DNA of 64,000 bases, from positions 434,001 through 498,000 of the forward strand of contig NZ_LR134263.1 in assembly GCF_900636325.1 (NCBI RefSeq). Reading direction: 5' to 3'. The notes beneath the pieces were generated by a model, which had not been told where the DNA came from, searched no databases, and worked only from the letters and a program-made list of their open reading frames with translations. A program made the position numbers and the translations under genes. Shown here one piece after another: positions 36,050 to 45,279 of this stretch. The stretch comes from Staphylococcus delphini. Its GTDB lineage: Bacteria; Bacillota; Bacilli; Staphylococcales; Staphylococcaceae. The first letter of the stretch is position 1. Each line of letters starts with the position of its first letter.

Positions 36050-37471
36050 ATGCGACAACAACGTCAACTTGAAATTGAACGACGATTGCGCGACATTGTG
36101 GGAGAGCGTGTGTTTGTCGATGTTGCAGAGCGGGTGTCTTACGGCTATGACGGTTCATTTGGACAATATTTGCCTGATTTTGTGACGCAACCGTTAGCGA
36201 CGAGCGAAGTGCAACAAATTGTAAAACTTGCAAATGTGTATGATTTACCGATTTATCCAAGGGGTGCTGGGACGAACTTGTCGGGCGGTTCGTTGCCAGT
36301 GAAAGGGGGCATCGTCCTTGATTTTTCACAATGGAATGACGAGTTGACGATTTACCCTGATGATTTGATCATTAAAACGAGACCAGGTGTGAAAACGGCG
36401 GATATTCATGCGCTGGCAGAACAATATCAGCTCATGTACCCACCTGATCCGTCCTCTTCTTCTGTATGTACGATTGGAGGCAATTTAGCTGAAAATGCAG
36501 GTGGACCTCATGGCGTGAAATATGGCGTTACGAAAGATTATGTCATTGGTTTAGAGGTCGTGACAGCACAAGGGGACATCATACGGACGGGAGGCAATAC
36601 GATCAAAAACGTGACAGGTTACGACTTAACAAAATTACTTATCGGCGCGGAAGGCACACTCGGCATTATTACTGAAGCAACGTTACGTTTAATACCGAAA
36701 CCGCCAGCGACGCAAACCGCATTGATTGTTTTTGAAGATCTCGGTTCAGCAGGACGTTCGATTTCACAAATATTAACGTCAGGGGTACGACCATCAAAAA
36801 TGGAAATACTCGATCACCATGCGATTAATAAAGTGGTAGACTATGCGGGCGTTGATTTGCCTAGAGATGCTGCGGCAGTACTGTTAGTTGAAGTAGACGG
36901 TGATGAAGCGATTTTACCAAAAGAATTAGCAACGATTAAAGCTGCACTCGCCAAAATTGGTGTCACTCAAGTTGAAATTGCTGCGTCCAAAGCAGAAGAA
37001 GCTGAGTTATGGCAAGTGCGTAAAGCAGTGTCACCCGCCGTTGTGGAGCGCGGTTTTACGAAAATTTCGGAAGATGCGACGGTACCACTGAGCAAAATTC
37101 CGCACATGTTTGAAAAAATTGATAAAATTAAACGAAAATACGATTTGAATTTGGTCGTATTTGGTCATGCGGGAGATGGGAATTTACATCCGACGATTAG
37201 TGCGAATATGCGTGATCCTGAAGCTGTAAAAAATGTCGAACGTGCGGTTGAGGAGATTTTTAATTATGCGATTGAACTGGGAGGAACGCTTTCGGGAGAG
37301 CATGGGATTGGTACGATGAAAAAGCCATTTATGACGCGTGAATTTGACCCGGCAAGTTTGGCATTCCAAAAAGCGATTAAAGATGCGTTAGATCCAGATT
37401 ATCGCCTTAACCCTGGAAAGATTTTTCCGGCAGCAGGTGAAACAAGGTTGGTGTTGAGCCATGACGACTGA
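36050..37471 (+). CDS. FAD-binding 2-hydroxyacid oxidase subunit, GlcD-like
   Basis: About 473 aa flavoprotein expected to oxidise glycolate, D-lactate or a related 2-hydroxyacid. FAD PP-loop PRGAGTNLSGGSLP near residue 76, PPDPSSSSVCTIGGNLAENA, GAEGTLGIITEATLRLI, and C-terminal VFGHAGDGNLHPTI plus SGEHGIGTMKKPFM (metal/substrate His). GGGGGG 8 bp before ATG 36050. It overlaps the next gene by 11 bp, so the two form a complex. GlcE is absent. Confidence 0.85.
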   Translation: MRQQRQLEIERRLRDIVGERVFVDVAERVSYGYDGSFGQYLPDFVTQPLATSEVQQIVKLANVYDLPIYPRGAGTNLSGGSLPVKGGIVLDFSQWNDELTIYPDDLIIKTRPGVKTADIHALAEQYQLMYPPDPSSSSVCTIGGNLAENAGGPHGVKYGVTKDYVIGLEVVTAQGDIIRTGGNTIKNVTGYDLTKLLIGAEGTLGIITEATLRLIPKPPATQTALIVFEDLGSAGRSISQILTSGVRPSKMEILDHHAINKVVDYAGVDLPRDAAAVLLVEVDGDEAILPKELATIKAALAKIGVTQVEIAASKAEEAELWQVRKAVSPAVVERGFTKISEDATVPLSKIPHMFEKIDKIKRKYDLNLVVFGHAGDGNLHPTISANMRDPEAVKNVERAVEEIFNYAIELGGTLSGEHGIGTMKKPFMTREFDPASLAFQKAIKDALDPDYRLNPGKIFPAAGETRLVLSHDD

Positions 37472-38741
37472 TTTAAAGGAACGTTTAGACTATGAAGCGA
37501 CATTTGACTGTGTACAATGTGGGTATTGTTTGCCGGTGTGCCCGACGTATGTGTCATTCAAAAGTGAAAAACATTCGCCACGAGGTCGCATTAATTTAGT
37601 GAAAATGGCAGCAGAAGATAAAATTTCGTTGGATGATATGGCATCTGGCATTGATTTGTGTTTAGGTTGCCGTGCGTGCGAAACGATTTGTCCGACGCAT
37701 GTGCGCTACGGAGATATTTTAAGTTCAGCTGTTGAAGTGCTCCATGAAGAGCGGCCGCAATCACGTGTCGAGAAAGTGATGCGAACAGTGGCCTTTGAAG
37801 GTGTGTTAAAAAGTAAGAAAGCGTTACGTTTAGTGAACAAAGGGCTCTATTTTTATCAACGGACAGGTATCGAAAGAGCGGTCACAGCGACGAAAGTTTT
37901 AAAACCACTCCCGAAATACGCACAACTTCAAAAAATATTACCCCCTGTGCGACTCACGCATCCTATTGAGGACAACGGTGATGAAGCACGTCCGCATCAA
38001 ATGAAAGTGGGCTTTTTTCAAGGCTGTATGATGGATGCATTTTTCAGTGAAGTGAATGCACTCGCGATGCGGATTATGCGCCAACATGATGTCCATGTGA
38101 CGAATGTGCCGCAACAAACGTGTTGTGGTGCACTTCAACATCATGCAGGTGAGACGGCACATACGATTGCATTGGCGAAAGCGAATATTGCTGCGTATGA
38201 GCAGTACGATTTTGATTATATTGTAAATACGATTGGGGGTTGTGGCGCAGCATTGAAAGAATACCATTTATTGTTTGAGCAAGGGACAATGTGGCGTCAA
38301 CGTGCCGAACAGTTTGTCGCAAAAGTTCGTGATATTTCTGAAATTATGACACAGATTGAGTTGAAAATGACGCATGAAGTGGCGTATCGGGCGGTATATC
38401 AACCGTCATGTCATCTCGAAAATGTTCAAAAAGTATTCGAAGCCCCTGAAAATGTATTGAAACGTGTACCTGGGCTGACGCTCGTGGACATGCAGTCGCA
38501 ACAGATGTGCTGTGGTTCAGCGGGGATTTATAACCTTGTGCATTATGATGCCTCGATGCAAATTTTAGATCACAAAATGCAAAATGTGAAACAAGCCCGA
38601 CCAGAGTTGATTATTACGTCTAATCCAGGTTGTCATTTACAGATGAAGTTAGGCGTGGAACGAGAAGGCTTAGGTCAACGCGTGGCAGTGAAACATATCG
38701 TTGAAGTCATCGCAGAAGCATGTGGCATACGTGCGTCGTAA
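37461..38741 (+). CDS. (Fe-S)-binding subunit, GlcF-like
   Basis: 426 aa. Two 4Fe-4S clusters are visible: Cys17, 20, 23, 27 in CVQCGYCLPVCPTY and Cys67, 70, 73, 77 in CLGCRACETICPTH. Two CCG (heterodisulfide-reductase-like) domains follow with TCCGALQHHAGE and MCCGSAGIYNL. Expected to pass electrons from the GlcD-like subunit to quinone at the membrane. Translation is coupled to the upstream gene by overlap. Confidence 0.87.
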   Translation: MTTDLKERLDYEATFDCVQCGYCLPVCPTYVSFKSEKHSPRGRINLVKMAAEDKISLDDMASGIDLCLGCRACETICPTHVRYGDILSSAVEVLHEERPQSRVEKVMRTVAFEGVLKSKKALRLVNKGLYFYQRTGIERAVTATKVLKPLPKYAQLQKILPPVRLTHPIEDNGDEARPHQMKVGFFQGCMMDAFFSEVNALAMRIMRQHDVHVTNVPQQTCCGALQHHAGETAHTIALAKANIAAYEQYDFDYIVNTIGGCGAALKEYHLLFEQGTMWRQRAEQFVAKVRDISEIMTQIELKMTHEVAYRAVYQPSCHLENVQKVFEAPENVLKRVPGLTLVDMQSQQMCCGSAGIYNLVHYDASMQILDHKMQNVKQARPELIITSNPGCHLQMKLGVEREGLGQRVAVKHIVEVIAEACGIRAS

Positions 38742-38744
38742 TGA

Positions 38745-38800
38745 AAAAGTGGAGATGGGTCATCAAAAGTTTTTAGCCTCAATCCATTTTTACAAACAGC
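38745..38800. repeat. Short fragment of the palindromic repeat outer arm (R9)
   Basis: GGAGATGGGTCATCAAAAG and TTTTTAGCCTCAATCCAT resemble the outer arm of R2 and R5 (AGCCTCAATCCATTCATA). Only about 50 bp remain. Confidence 0.4.
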
Positions 38801-38894
38801 AAAATTGCAAAATATATGAAATGAATGGTATTTTAAAAGACTTCGATAGTGAAGGATAAGTATTGACACGGAACAACCGAAAGTAGGTGACAGC

Positions 38895-40688
38895 ATGAAA
38901 GTTTTTAAACAATTAGGGTGGTTTTTGAAACAAGAGAAATGGCGATATGTGACCGCGTTGATGGCGTTGTTCGTCGCGGCATTATCGAGTTTGATTCCAC
39001 CGCAAATTATAGGTTTTGTAATCGACCATATTACGGCGAAAACATTAACGCCGCAAAACTTGACGATGTACCTTCTCATTATTTTTTCAGTTGGTGTGCT
39101 TGTCTATGGATTACGTTACTTTTTACGCACCCGCTTTTTCGGAGCCAGTGCTAAATTAGGACGCATTTTAAGAGAACAATTGTACGAGAAATATACACAA
39201 ATGAGCCCATCATTTTACCAAAAATATCGAACGGGTGATTTGATGGCGCATGCAACCAATGATATTCGTGCTGTGCAAAATACGGCTGGCATTGGTGTGA
39301 TGACCATTTCAGAGGCAATGATTACAGGTGGAATGACGTTAGTGATGATGTTTGTGACGATTAGTCCAAAGTTAACGCTCATTGCGATGATTCCACTGCC
39401 GATTTTAGTGATTTCAACGAGTTATTATGGTCGCTTATTACATAAAGGCTTTAAAGAGGCACAAGGGGCGTTTAGTGAGTTGAATGATAAAACGCAAGAA
39501 AGTATTGCAGGTGTGAAAGTGACCAAATCATTTGGCTATGAAACTGCAGATGAAGATGACTTTCGCCAATTAAGTGATCGTGTCGTAGCGAAAAACTTAG
39601 TCGTTTCGAAAATTGATGCACTGTTTGACCCGACGATTGAGTTGGTCATTGGCGCGAGTTATTTACTGAGCGTTGTATTTGGGGCTTATATGGTCATTGA
39701 CGATTCGATTACGATTGGACAGTTGATTACGTTCACGACTTACTTAGGGATGCTTGTTTGGCCACTCCTAGCGTTAGGCTTTTTCTTTAACATCATTCAA
39801 AGAGGGGCAGCGTCATATGACCGTATACAAGAAATTGAAAGTGTGCCCAGTGGTATTGTAACGACATCCCAAATCAGTGACACACCGACTGGCGATATTG
39901 ATTTTAATTTAAAGCAATTTCAGTTTGAAGATACAGCGCATGACAGTTTACATGATATCAACTTTACGATTCAACAAGGGATGACCGTGGGGATTGTCGG
40001 TCATACAGGCGCAGGTAAAAGTTTACTCATTCGCTTGTTGTTGCGTGAATTTGATACTGAGCGACCTGAAGATATTCAATATGGCCATCATCCGTTACGT
40101 GACTATGATATTCGAAAGTTGCGCGCACAGTTCGGTTATGTCCCGCAAGAACACTTTTTATTTTCTTCAACGATTCGAGGGAATATTGCGTTTAGTCAAC
40201 CCGATATTGACGATGAAGCGGTTCATCATGCGAGTGCGATGAGTCATATTCACCAAGATATTTTAACGTTACCCCTTGCTTATGACACAGTGGTGGGTGA
40301 ACGTGGCGTCTCACTATCAGGTGGACAGAAACAGCGGATTTCGATTGCCCGTGCATTATTGACCCATCCGCAAGTATTGATTTTAGATGATGCATTGTCA
40401 GCTGTGGACGCCGAAACTGAAACTGCCATTTTAGGTAATTTAAAAAAAGAACGACAAGGTAAAACGAACATCATTACTGCCCATCGAATGAGTGCGGTCA
40501 TGCATGCAGATCTCATTATCGTAATGCGTGACGGTACGATTATCGAACGTGGTACACATGATGAATTGTTGCAACAGCACGGTTGGTATGCTGAAACATT
40601 CCAATCTCAAGCAATGCAAAGCCGTTTAACACAAGATTTAGAAAGCGAAGTCAATGGAGGTGACACGAATGAAACAACAAGAAAGTAA
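38895..40688 (+). CDS. ABC exporter half-transporter (first subunit of a heterodimer)
   Basis: 597 aa: six-helix transmembrane domain to about residue 320, then a nucleotide-binding domain with Walker A GHTGAGKS (369-376), signature LSGGQKQR (from 474), and Walker B VLILDDALS where the catalytic Glu is replaced by Asp. The fused layout and pairing with the next gene resemble B. subtilis YheI/YheH (BmrCD), a multidrug exporter with one degenerate ATP site. AGGTGA precedes the ATG. It overlaps the second subunit by 20 bp. Confidence 0.87.
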   Translation: MKVFKQLGWFLKQEKWRYVTALMALFVAALSSLIPPQIIGFVIDHITAKTLTPQNLTMYLLIIFSVGVLVYGLRYFLRTRFFGASAKLGRILREQLYEKYTQMSPSFYQKYRTGDLMAHATNDIRAVQNTAGIGVMTISEAMITGGMTLVMMFVTISPKLTLIAMIPLPILVISTSYYGRLLHKGFKEAQGAFSELNDKTQESIAGVKVTKSFGYETADEDDFRQLSDRVVAKNLVVSKIDALFDPTIELVIGASYLLSVVFGAYMVIDDSITIGQLITFTTYLGMLVWPLLALGFFFNIIQRGAASYDRIQEIESVPSGIVTTSQISDTPTGDIDFNLKQFQFEDTAHDSLHDINFTIQQGMTVGIVGHTGAGKSLLIRLLLREFDTERPEDIQYGHHPLRDYDIRKLRAQFGYVPQEHFLFSSTIRGNIAFSQPDIDDEAVHHASAMSHIHQDILTLPLAYDTVVGERGVSLSGGQKQRISIARALLTHPQVLILDDALSAVDAETETAILGNLKKERQGKTNIITAHRMSAVMHADLIIVMRDGTIIERGTHDELLQQHGWYAETFQSQAMQSRLTQDLESEVNGGDTNETTRK

Positions 40689-42447
40689 TCCCCAATTGAC
40701 GACGAAAGAACAAGCGCGAACGTTATATCGACTCCTCCGATATGCATTTCCGTTTAAAAAATTGATCTTTTTAACGATTACGATGCTATCATTATCGACG
40801 GCTGCGAGCATGTCGGTCCCATATTTAGTTAAAATCTTTATCGACCAATATTTAACACCACGATATTTCCCAGGTAATGATATCGTGATGCTATTAATTG
40901 TGTTCATTGGCATCCAACTGATCGGTGCTGTAACGACCTATTTAAGTATTTATTATTTACAATATTTAGCGTTCAAAGTCATTCAACAACTTAGAATTGA
41001 TGCGTTTAAACGGATCAGTCGACTAGGTATGAAATTTTTTGATGCGACACCGAGCGGGAGTATTGTTTCGCGATTGACGAATGATACAGAAGCGATTGTT
41101 GAAATGTTTACAGGCGTCTTATCATCATTTTTAATTGCCTTTTTCATGATTTTGGCAAGTTTTACGATGATGTTCATATTAGATGTCCGCATGGCATTTT
41201 TCGCGATATTGTTTACACCATTAGTTTTTATCGTCCTCGCTGTTTATCGTAAATATGCATCGATTTACTTTTATGAAACGAGACGTCGCTTATCTGATTT
41301 GAACGCGAAACTCGGTGAATCTATTGAAGGTATGAAAATCATTCAAGTGTTTAATCAAGAAGCGCGCTTACGTGACGAATTTGAAAAGATTAACGCGTCT
41401 CATTATCAATACTCGATGAAAACGATTCGCTTAGACGGGATGTTGTTACGTCCAGCCATTACGATGTTATCAACGTTTTCAACCGTGATGATTTTGGCGT
41501 ATTTCGGTATTTTGAGTTTTTCGACAACGGTGACTGCAGGGGTCGTCTATGCCTTTATTCAATATATGCAACGCTTTTTTGAACCTGTTAACCAAGTCAG
41601 TCAAAACTTAAACATTTTCCAACAAGCTATTGTATCGGCCAGTCGTGTATTTAAAATGATGGATAATCCGACACACGCGCCATTACAAGATCCACAAGGT
41701 CATAGTGAAATAACAGAAGGACGCATCGTGTTTGATGACGTGTCCTTTAGTTATGACGGTGAGCATGATGTGTTGAAAAATATTTCGTTTACCGTCGAGC
41801 CAGGTCAAACCGTCGCATTAGTCGGGCATACTGGTTCAGGGAAAAGTTCAATTATTAACTTGTTTATGCGTTTTTATGAGTTTAACCGAGGCAATATTTT
41901 CATTGATGGTCAGTCGATTAAGACTTTTCCACATGAACATTTAAAGCGCAATATTGGTCTCGTGTTACAAGATCCATTTATGTTTTATGGCACGGTTGCT
42001 TCTAACATTAAGTTGTATCACCCGACAATGACGGAAGCAGAAGTGAAAGCAGCAGCGGAATTTGTACATGCGCATGCGTTTATTGAGCAGTTGGACAGGG
42101 GCTATGATCATAAGGTGATTGAAAAGGGCAGTGCGTTCTCAAGTGGGCAACGTCAATTGATTGCATTTGCTCGTACGATGGCAATTAACCCGAAAATTTT
42201 AATTTTAGATGAAGCAACAGCGAATATTGATTCTGAAACGGAAGAAGCAATTCAGCAGTCATTGAATCGAATGCGTGCTGGACGGACGACCATTGCGATT
42301 GCGCATCGTTTGTCGACCATTCAAGATGCAGATGAGATTTTAGTGTTGAATCAAGGTGAGATTGTCGAGCGAGGTACGCATGAGGCTTTGATTGCGAAAG
42401 GCGGCATTTATTATAAAATGTATCAGTTGCAGCTTAAAGGTGAGTGA
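40669..42447 (+). CDS. ABC exporter half-transporter (second subunit)
   Basis: 592 aa with TMD plus NBD. Walker A GHTGSGKS (386-393), signature FSSGQRQL (from 490) that departs from LSGGQ, and canonical Walker B ILILDEATANID with the catalytic Glu. Together with the partner's Asp in Walker B this leaves one consensus and one degenerate ATP site, the pattern known for asymmetric heterodimeric exporters. Start 40669 has TGGAGGTG 7 bp upstream. Confidence 0.88.
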   Translation: MKQQESNPQLTTKEQARTLYRLLRYAFPFKKLIFLTITMLSLSTAASMSVPYLVKIFIDQYLTPRYFPGNDIVMLLIVFIGIQLIGAVTTYLSIYYLQYLAFKVIQQLRIDAFKRISRLGMKFFDATPSGSIVSRLTNDTEAIVEMFTGVLSSFLIAFFMILASFTMMFILDVRMAFFAILFTPLVFIVLAVYRKYASIYFYETRRRLSDLNAKLGESIEGMKIIQVFNQEARLRDEFEKINASHYQYSMKTIRLDGMLLRPAITMLSTFSTVMILAYFGILSFSTTVTAGVVYAFIQYMQRFFEPVNQVSQNLNIFQQAIVSASRVFKMMDNPTHAPLQDPQGHSEITEGRIVFDDVSFSYDGEHDVLKNISFTVEPGQTVALVGHTGSGKSSIINLFMRFYEFNRGNIFIDGQSIKTFPHEHLKRNIGLVLQDPFMFYGTVASNIKLYHPTMTEAEVKAAAEFVHAHAFIEQLDRGYDHKVIEKGSAFSSGQRQLIAFARTMAINPKILILDEATANIDSETEEAIQQSLNRMRAGRTTIAIAHRLSTIQDADEILVLNQGEIVERGTHEALIAKGGIYYKMYQLQLKGE

Positions 42448-42449
42448 TG

Positions 42450-43255
42450 GGGATTAGTAGCATTTGGGAAACATATTGTGAGGAGAACATCTACCTTCAG
42501 ATTGCTGAAACGTGCTGCGCTTTCCCAGGGCCTCGCTACAACTAAATTTGGCTTGATTGAAGTTTACACTTGATGGAAGCCAAATTGGATTTTCCGCTTC
42601 GGCTCTATCCCTCGGGAGTCTTGCACGTTTTTTGCAATCTGTGTTTAAGCCTCAAGACGCAAATATTTACGTTTATGATGATTATCACTCTCACATTGAG
42701 TTAGACTGAACATTTCATGAATAATACCTTAATGCATTTCAAAATCTCATTTTTGGTTTGTAGGATAGGTGATTACTTACTGATTACACGCTTTGGGCTC
42801 GCGTTCCTAGGCGCTCTCGCTACAACTAACCAACGCTTTCATTGGAAGGGGACAGAGTTGAAGCGTTGGTGGATTTTGGGAGCAGTACAGAAATCTCATG
42901 TGCACCAAAGATTTCGTCGTACTGCCCCCGCAAGGCTGACTAGACTTCTCAAAAGCATGCGCATTGAGAAGTCAGACAGCTACTGCGTTAAACGTTAGCC
43001 ACTATTAAAGTTAAATGACATTATTTTGCCATTAACTCATTCCCTCAGGAGTCTCGCCCGGCTTAACAATCCATTTTTACTTGTCTGTTAAAAGCGAGCA
43101 CAGGTTCTTGCGATCTGTGGTTGAACCTCAAGACGCAAATGTGTGCATGTTAATGATATACAAATCACTTTCACGTTAAGGCTTACTGAACATTTTATAA
43201 ATGAAACCTTAATGCATTTCAAAGTCTCATTTTTGGTTTGTAGGATAGGTGAGTG
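42450..43255. repeat. Composite palindromic repeat region R3 with internal direct repeat
   Basis: Two partial elements in tandem. The first (about 42510-42640) has arms AAATTTGGC/GCCAAATT and core CCGCTTCGGCTCTAT. The second (about 42790-43090) has arms ACCAACGCTT/AAGCGTTGGT and carries the GGGAGCAGTAC module at 42878-43014. A direct repeat of about 125 bp (42645-42772 and 43123-43252), including CTTAATGCATTTCAAA and GTTTGTAGGATAGGTGA, flanks the second. No gene. Confidence 0.8.
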
Positions 43256-43312
43256 CTGCACGAGTCTTTATTAGAAATGCGTCTTAAATGGATTGCAAAG
43301 GTTAGTAACAAT

Positions 43313-43350
43313 AGACGTCAATTGGAAAGGACCAAGGTGACGTCTGTTTT
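43313..43350 (+). terminator. Intrinsic terminator downstream of the repeat region
   Basis: AGACGTCA pairs perfectly with TGACGTCT around a 17-base loop, then GTTTTTTT. The T run is on the plus strand, so it stops transcription coming from the repeat side towards the MerR gene. Confidence 0.7.
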
Positions 43351-43357
43351 TTTATGT

Positions 43358-44098
43358 TTACGTATAATGTTTGATGAGTTTGTTTAAAATATAAGGAGCC
43401 TGTTCTCCTGCATATTGTTGGTAATAGGCACTGAATCGTGAGTCTTGAATATAAAGGTCTGCGAGTTGCTGATGATAGTCTGTCGAATAGTTAGGAACCA
43501 TGTGCTTGAGCCAATTTTGATGTGCTAGAAAGGCTTGTTCTGCTGTTGGATGCGCGATAGGCAATTCTTGTTCCTCAATCGTTTTTAACAATAAAAATAG
43601 TGTTGTTTCGGCTGATTCTGCTGATTGATATTCGTCTTTTGTTAAATTTTTAAAATGTTCATGTTGCGCTTTAACTTGTGCTGAAGTGTATTTTTGTGCA
43701 AGTTCTTCACCATATTTTGTGTTAATTTTTGAGAGTGTATCTGCTTTTAACTGACTGAATTTTTCTTTTTGTGTCATTTCGATCCCTCCAAGTTGTTTTT
43801 CGATGAGTTTGATTTGTTTGTCAATCTGCTGTTGTTGCTGTTCTAAATAGTGCAAATGCCTGTTAAGTGTATCTTCAATACAAGTTGTTTCCTCTAAAAC
43901 AGCTTTAATTTGTTCAAGTGGCAATTGCATATTTTTATAAATCATAATTTGTTGTAATTGCTCAATATCTTTCTCGCTGTAAAGACGATAACCTGCTTCA
44001 CTCGAGTTGCTCGGATGTAGAAGCCCGATTTCGTCATAATAGCGTAAAGTGCGTGTAGATAATCCTGTCAATTCGGACACAACTTTAATGGTATACAT
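43358..44098 (-). CDS. MerR-family regulator with TipAS effector domain
   Basis: 246 aa. N-terminal MerR helix-turn-helix (YTIKVVSELTGLSTRTLRYY, DEIGLLHPS, GYRLYSEKDIEQLQQI), a coiled coil around residues 78-105 (LEQQQQQIDKQIKLIEKQL), and a TipAS-type antibiotic-recognition domain (YQSAESAETTLF to QQYAGEQAPYILNKLI). Such proteins activate multidrug efflux on binding drugs; the adjacent ABC exporter is a possible target, though they are on opposite strands and separated by repeat DNA. AAGGAGG precedes the ATG. Confidence 0.87.
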   Translation of the reverse strand: MYTIKVVSELTGLSTRTLRYYDEIGLLHPSNSSEAGYRLYSEKDIEQLQQIMIYKNMQLPLEQIKAVLEETTCIEDTLNRHLHYLEQQQQQIDKQIKLIEKQLGGIEMTQKEKFSQLKADTLSKINTKYGEELAQKYTSAQVKAQHEHFKNLTKDEYQSAESAETTLFLLLKTIEEQELPIAHPTAEQAFLAHQNWLKHMVPNYSTDYHQQLADLYIQDSRFSAYYQQYAGEQAPYILNKLIKHYT

Positions 44099-44186
44099 CT
44101 TGAACCTCCTTTCTCTTTGGAATAATGTCAGTGTAATGGTTGACGTAACGTGAAGGTCAAGCGCAATTTGTAATTAAATATAAAAA

Positions 44187-44243
44187 ACACTATTCTCCAT
44201 AGCGCTAAGGGTTGAAAATGCGCTGTTGAGGAATAGTGTTTGT
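44187..44243 (-). terminator. Terminator of the VOC/PNPOx gene pair
   Basis: AACACTATTC and GAATAGTGTT flank an inner GCGC/GCGC stem. On the minus strand a T run (TTTTTTAT) follows. Confidence 0.75.
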
Positions 44244-44246
44244 TTT

Positions 44247-44630
44247 TTATGATTGTTCGATTTGGCGGACTGCAAAATAGTTGTTTTCATCATCCGCAAA
44301 GTTAAACACGCTGCCTGTTGGTAAAGTCATTTTTTCGCCGACTTGAATGCCTTTTGATTTTAAGTCATCATACAACGCGTCAATATCGGTTGTCCCGAAC
44401 ATGAGAGAAGGGGTTCCTGTATTGACGCCCATGCCCATCGCTTCAACTTTGGCTTTGTCTTGGAGGACGATGGCAGTTTGTGCTACGTCTGTTGGCTTTA
44501 ACGTTATGACGCGCATCCCTTGAAATGTTTCATCTGATGCAACTTGGAAATCAAAATGCGATGTCCAAAATTGTTTGGCTTTTTCTTGGTCTTGCACGTA
44601 TAACATGACTTCTTGTAAACGTTGAATCAT
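44247..44630 (-). CDS. VOC-family (glyoxalase/bleomycin resistance fold) protein
   Basis: 127 aa with two beta-alpha-beta-beta-beta modules: QRLQEVMLYVQDQEKAKQFW at the start and LMFGTTDIDALYDDLKSKG in the second, ending FADDENNYFAVR. Function cannot be deduced; this subgroup includes lyases, dioxygenases and drug-binding proteins. It lies 20 bp after the PNPOx-like gene and shares its terminator. Ribosome binding site AAAGGACG precedes the ATG. Confidence 0.8.
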   Translation of the reverse strand: MIQRLQEVMLYVQDQEKAKQFWTSHFDFQVASDETFQGMRVITLKPTDVAQTAIVLQDKAKVEAMGMGVNTGTPSLMFGTTDIDALYDDLKSKGIQVGEKMTLPTGSVFNFADDENNYFAVRQIEQS

Positions 44631-44650
44631 TTAAACACGTCCTTTTTTAG

Positions 44651-45079
44651 TTACAGTTGGCTCACATCAATTTCAAATGGGGTTGCTGTTTCATCACTAT
44701 TCAATAATGTAATATGTGATGGAATAATACGTAACACCACTAAATCAGGATCATTTTTAGAGTCGAAAAATGTACGGTCTTGTTCTTGCCACAACCAATC
44801 GATTTCTTTTGAGTTGGTGATGATATCGACTTGACCTTCAATTTCGACGTAAGGCTGACCTGAACCTTCTTCATATCCTAATAATACATGAGCATCTGGG
44901 TTTTGTGTCAGTTCTTCAAATTTGCGTGTAGAACGACTCGTTTTTGTATATAAATCTAAGCCATCGTTATAAAAAATCATATAACGGCTATTTGGTTTGT
45001 TATTGACAGCAGTAGAGAGTACACCAATACGTGACTGTTCGATCACTTGATTGATTTTTTCAATTGCTTGTTGTTTCAT
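44651..45079 (-). CDS. Pyridoxamine 5'-phosphate oxidase-like (general stress protein 26 type) flavin-binding protein
   Basis: About 142 aa split-barrel protein: IEQSRIGVLSTAVNNKPNSR, IFYNDGLDLYTKTSRSTRK, and NPDAHVLLGYEEGSGQPYVE are the FMN-binding strands of this family. It probably binds FMN or F420-like cofactor in the cytoplasm; substrate unknown. Start 45079 has GAGGTG at 6 bp; ATG 45082 is the alternative. Cotranscribed with the VOC gene. Confidence 0.8.
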   Translation of the reverse strand: MKQQAIEKINQVIEQSRIGVLSTAVNNKPNSRYMIFYNDGLDLYTKTSRSTRKFEELTQNPDAHVLLGYEEGSGQPYVEIEGQVDIITNSKEIDWLWQEQDRTFFDSKNDPDLVVLRIIPSHITLLNSDETATPFEIDVSQL

Positions 45080-45224
45080 CATTATCACCTCAAAGTTAGT
45101 TTACCCTGTATCAATGATGACAAACGAAGCTGCATTGCTGAGTATGACGACAAAACTTATCATCCTTTGTATCACGTTCATCGGCTGAATAGCGTTTTTT
45201 AGTGAAAATCATTTCATAGTGCAA

Positions 45225-45273
45225 TAAAAAACGATACGACCTATCAAAAATGACAGATCCTATCGTTTCGAAA
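45225..45273 (-). terminator. Terminator of the AGCS gene
   Basis: On the minus strand AAACGATAGGATCTGTCA pairs with TGATAGGTCGTATCGTTT, followed by TTTTATTG. Confidence 0.75.
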
Positions 45274-45279
45274 AGGATT

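Noticed and set aside
42450..43255. Repeats as a CRISPR array
   Set aside because: Units are hundreds of bases long, dispersed and palindromic, without short regular repeats and spacers, and no cas genes are present.
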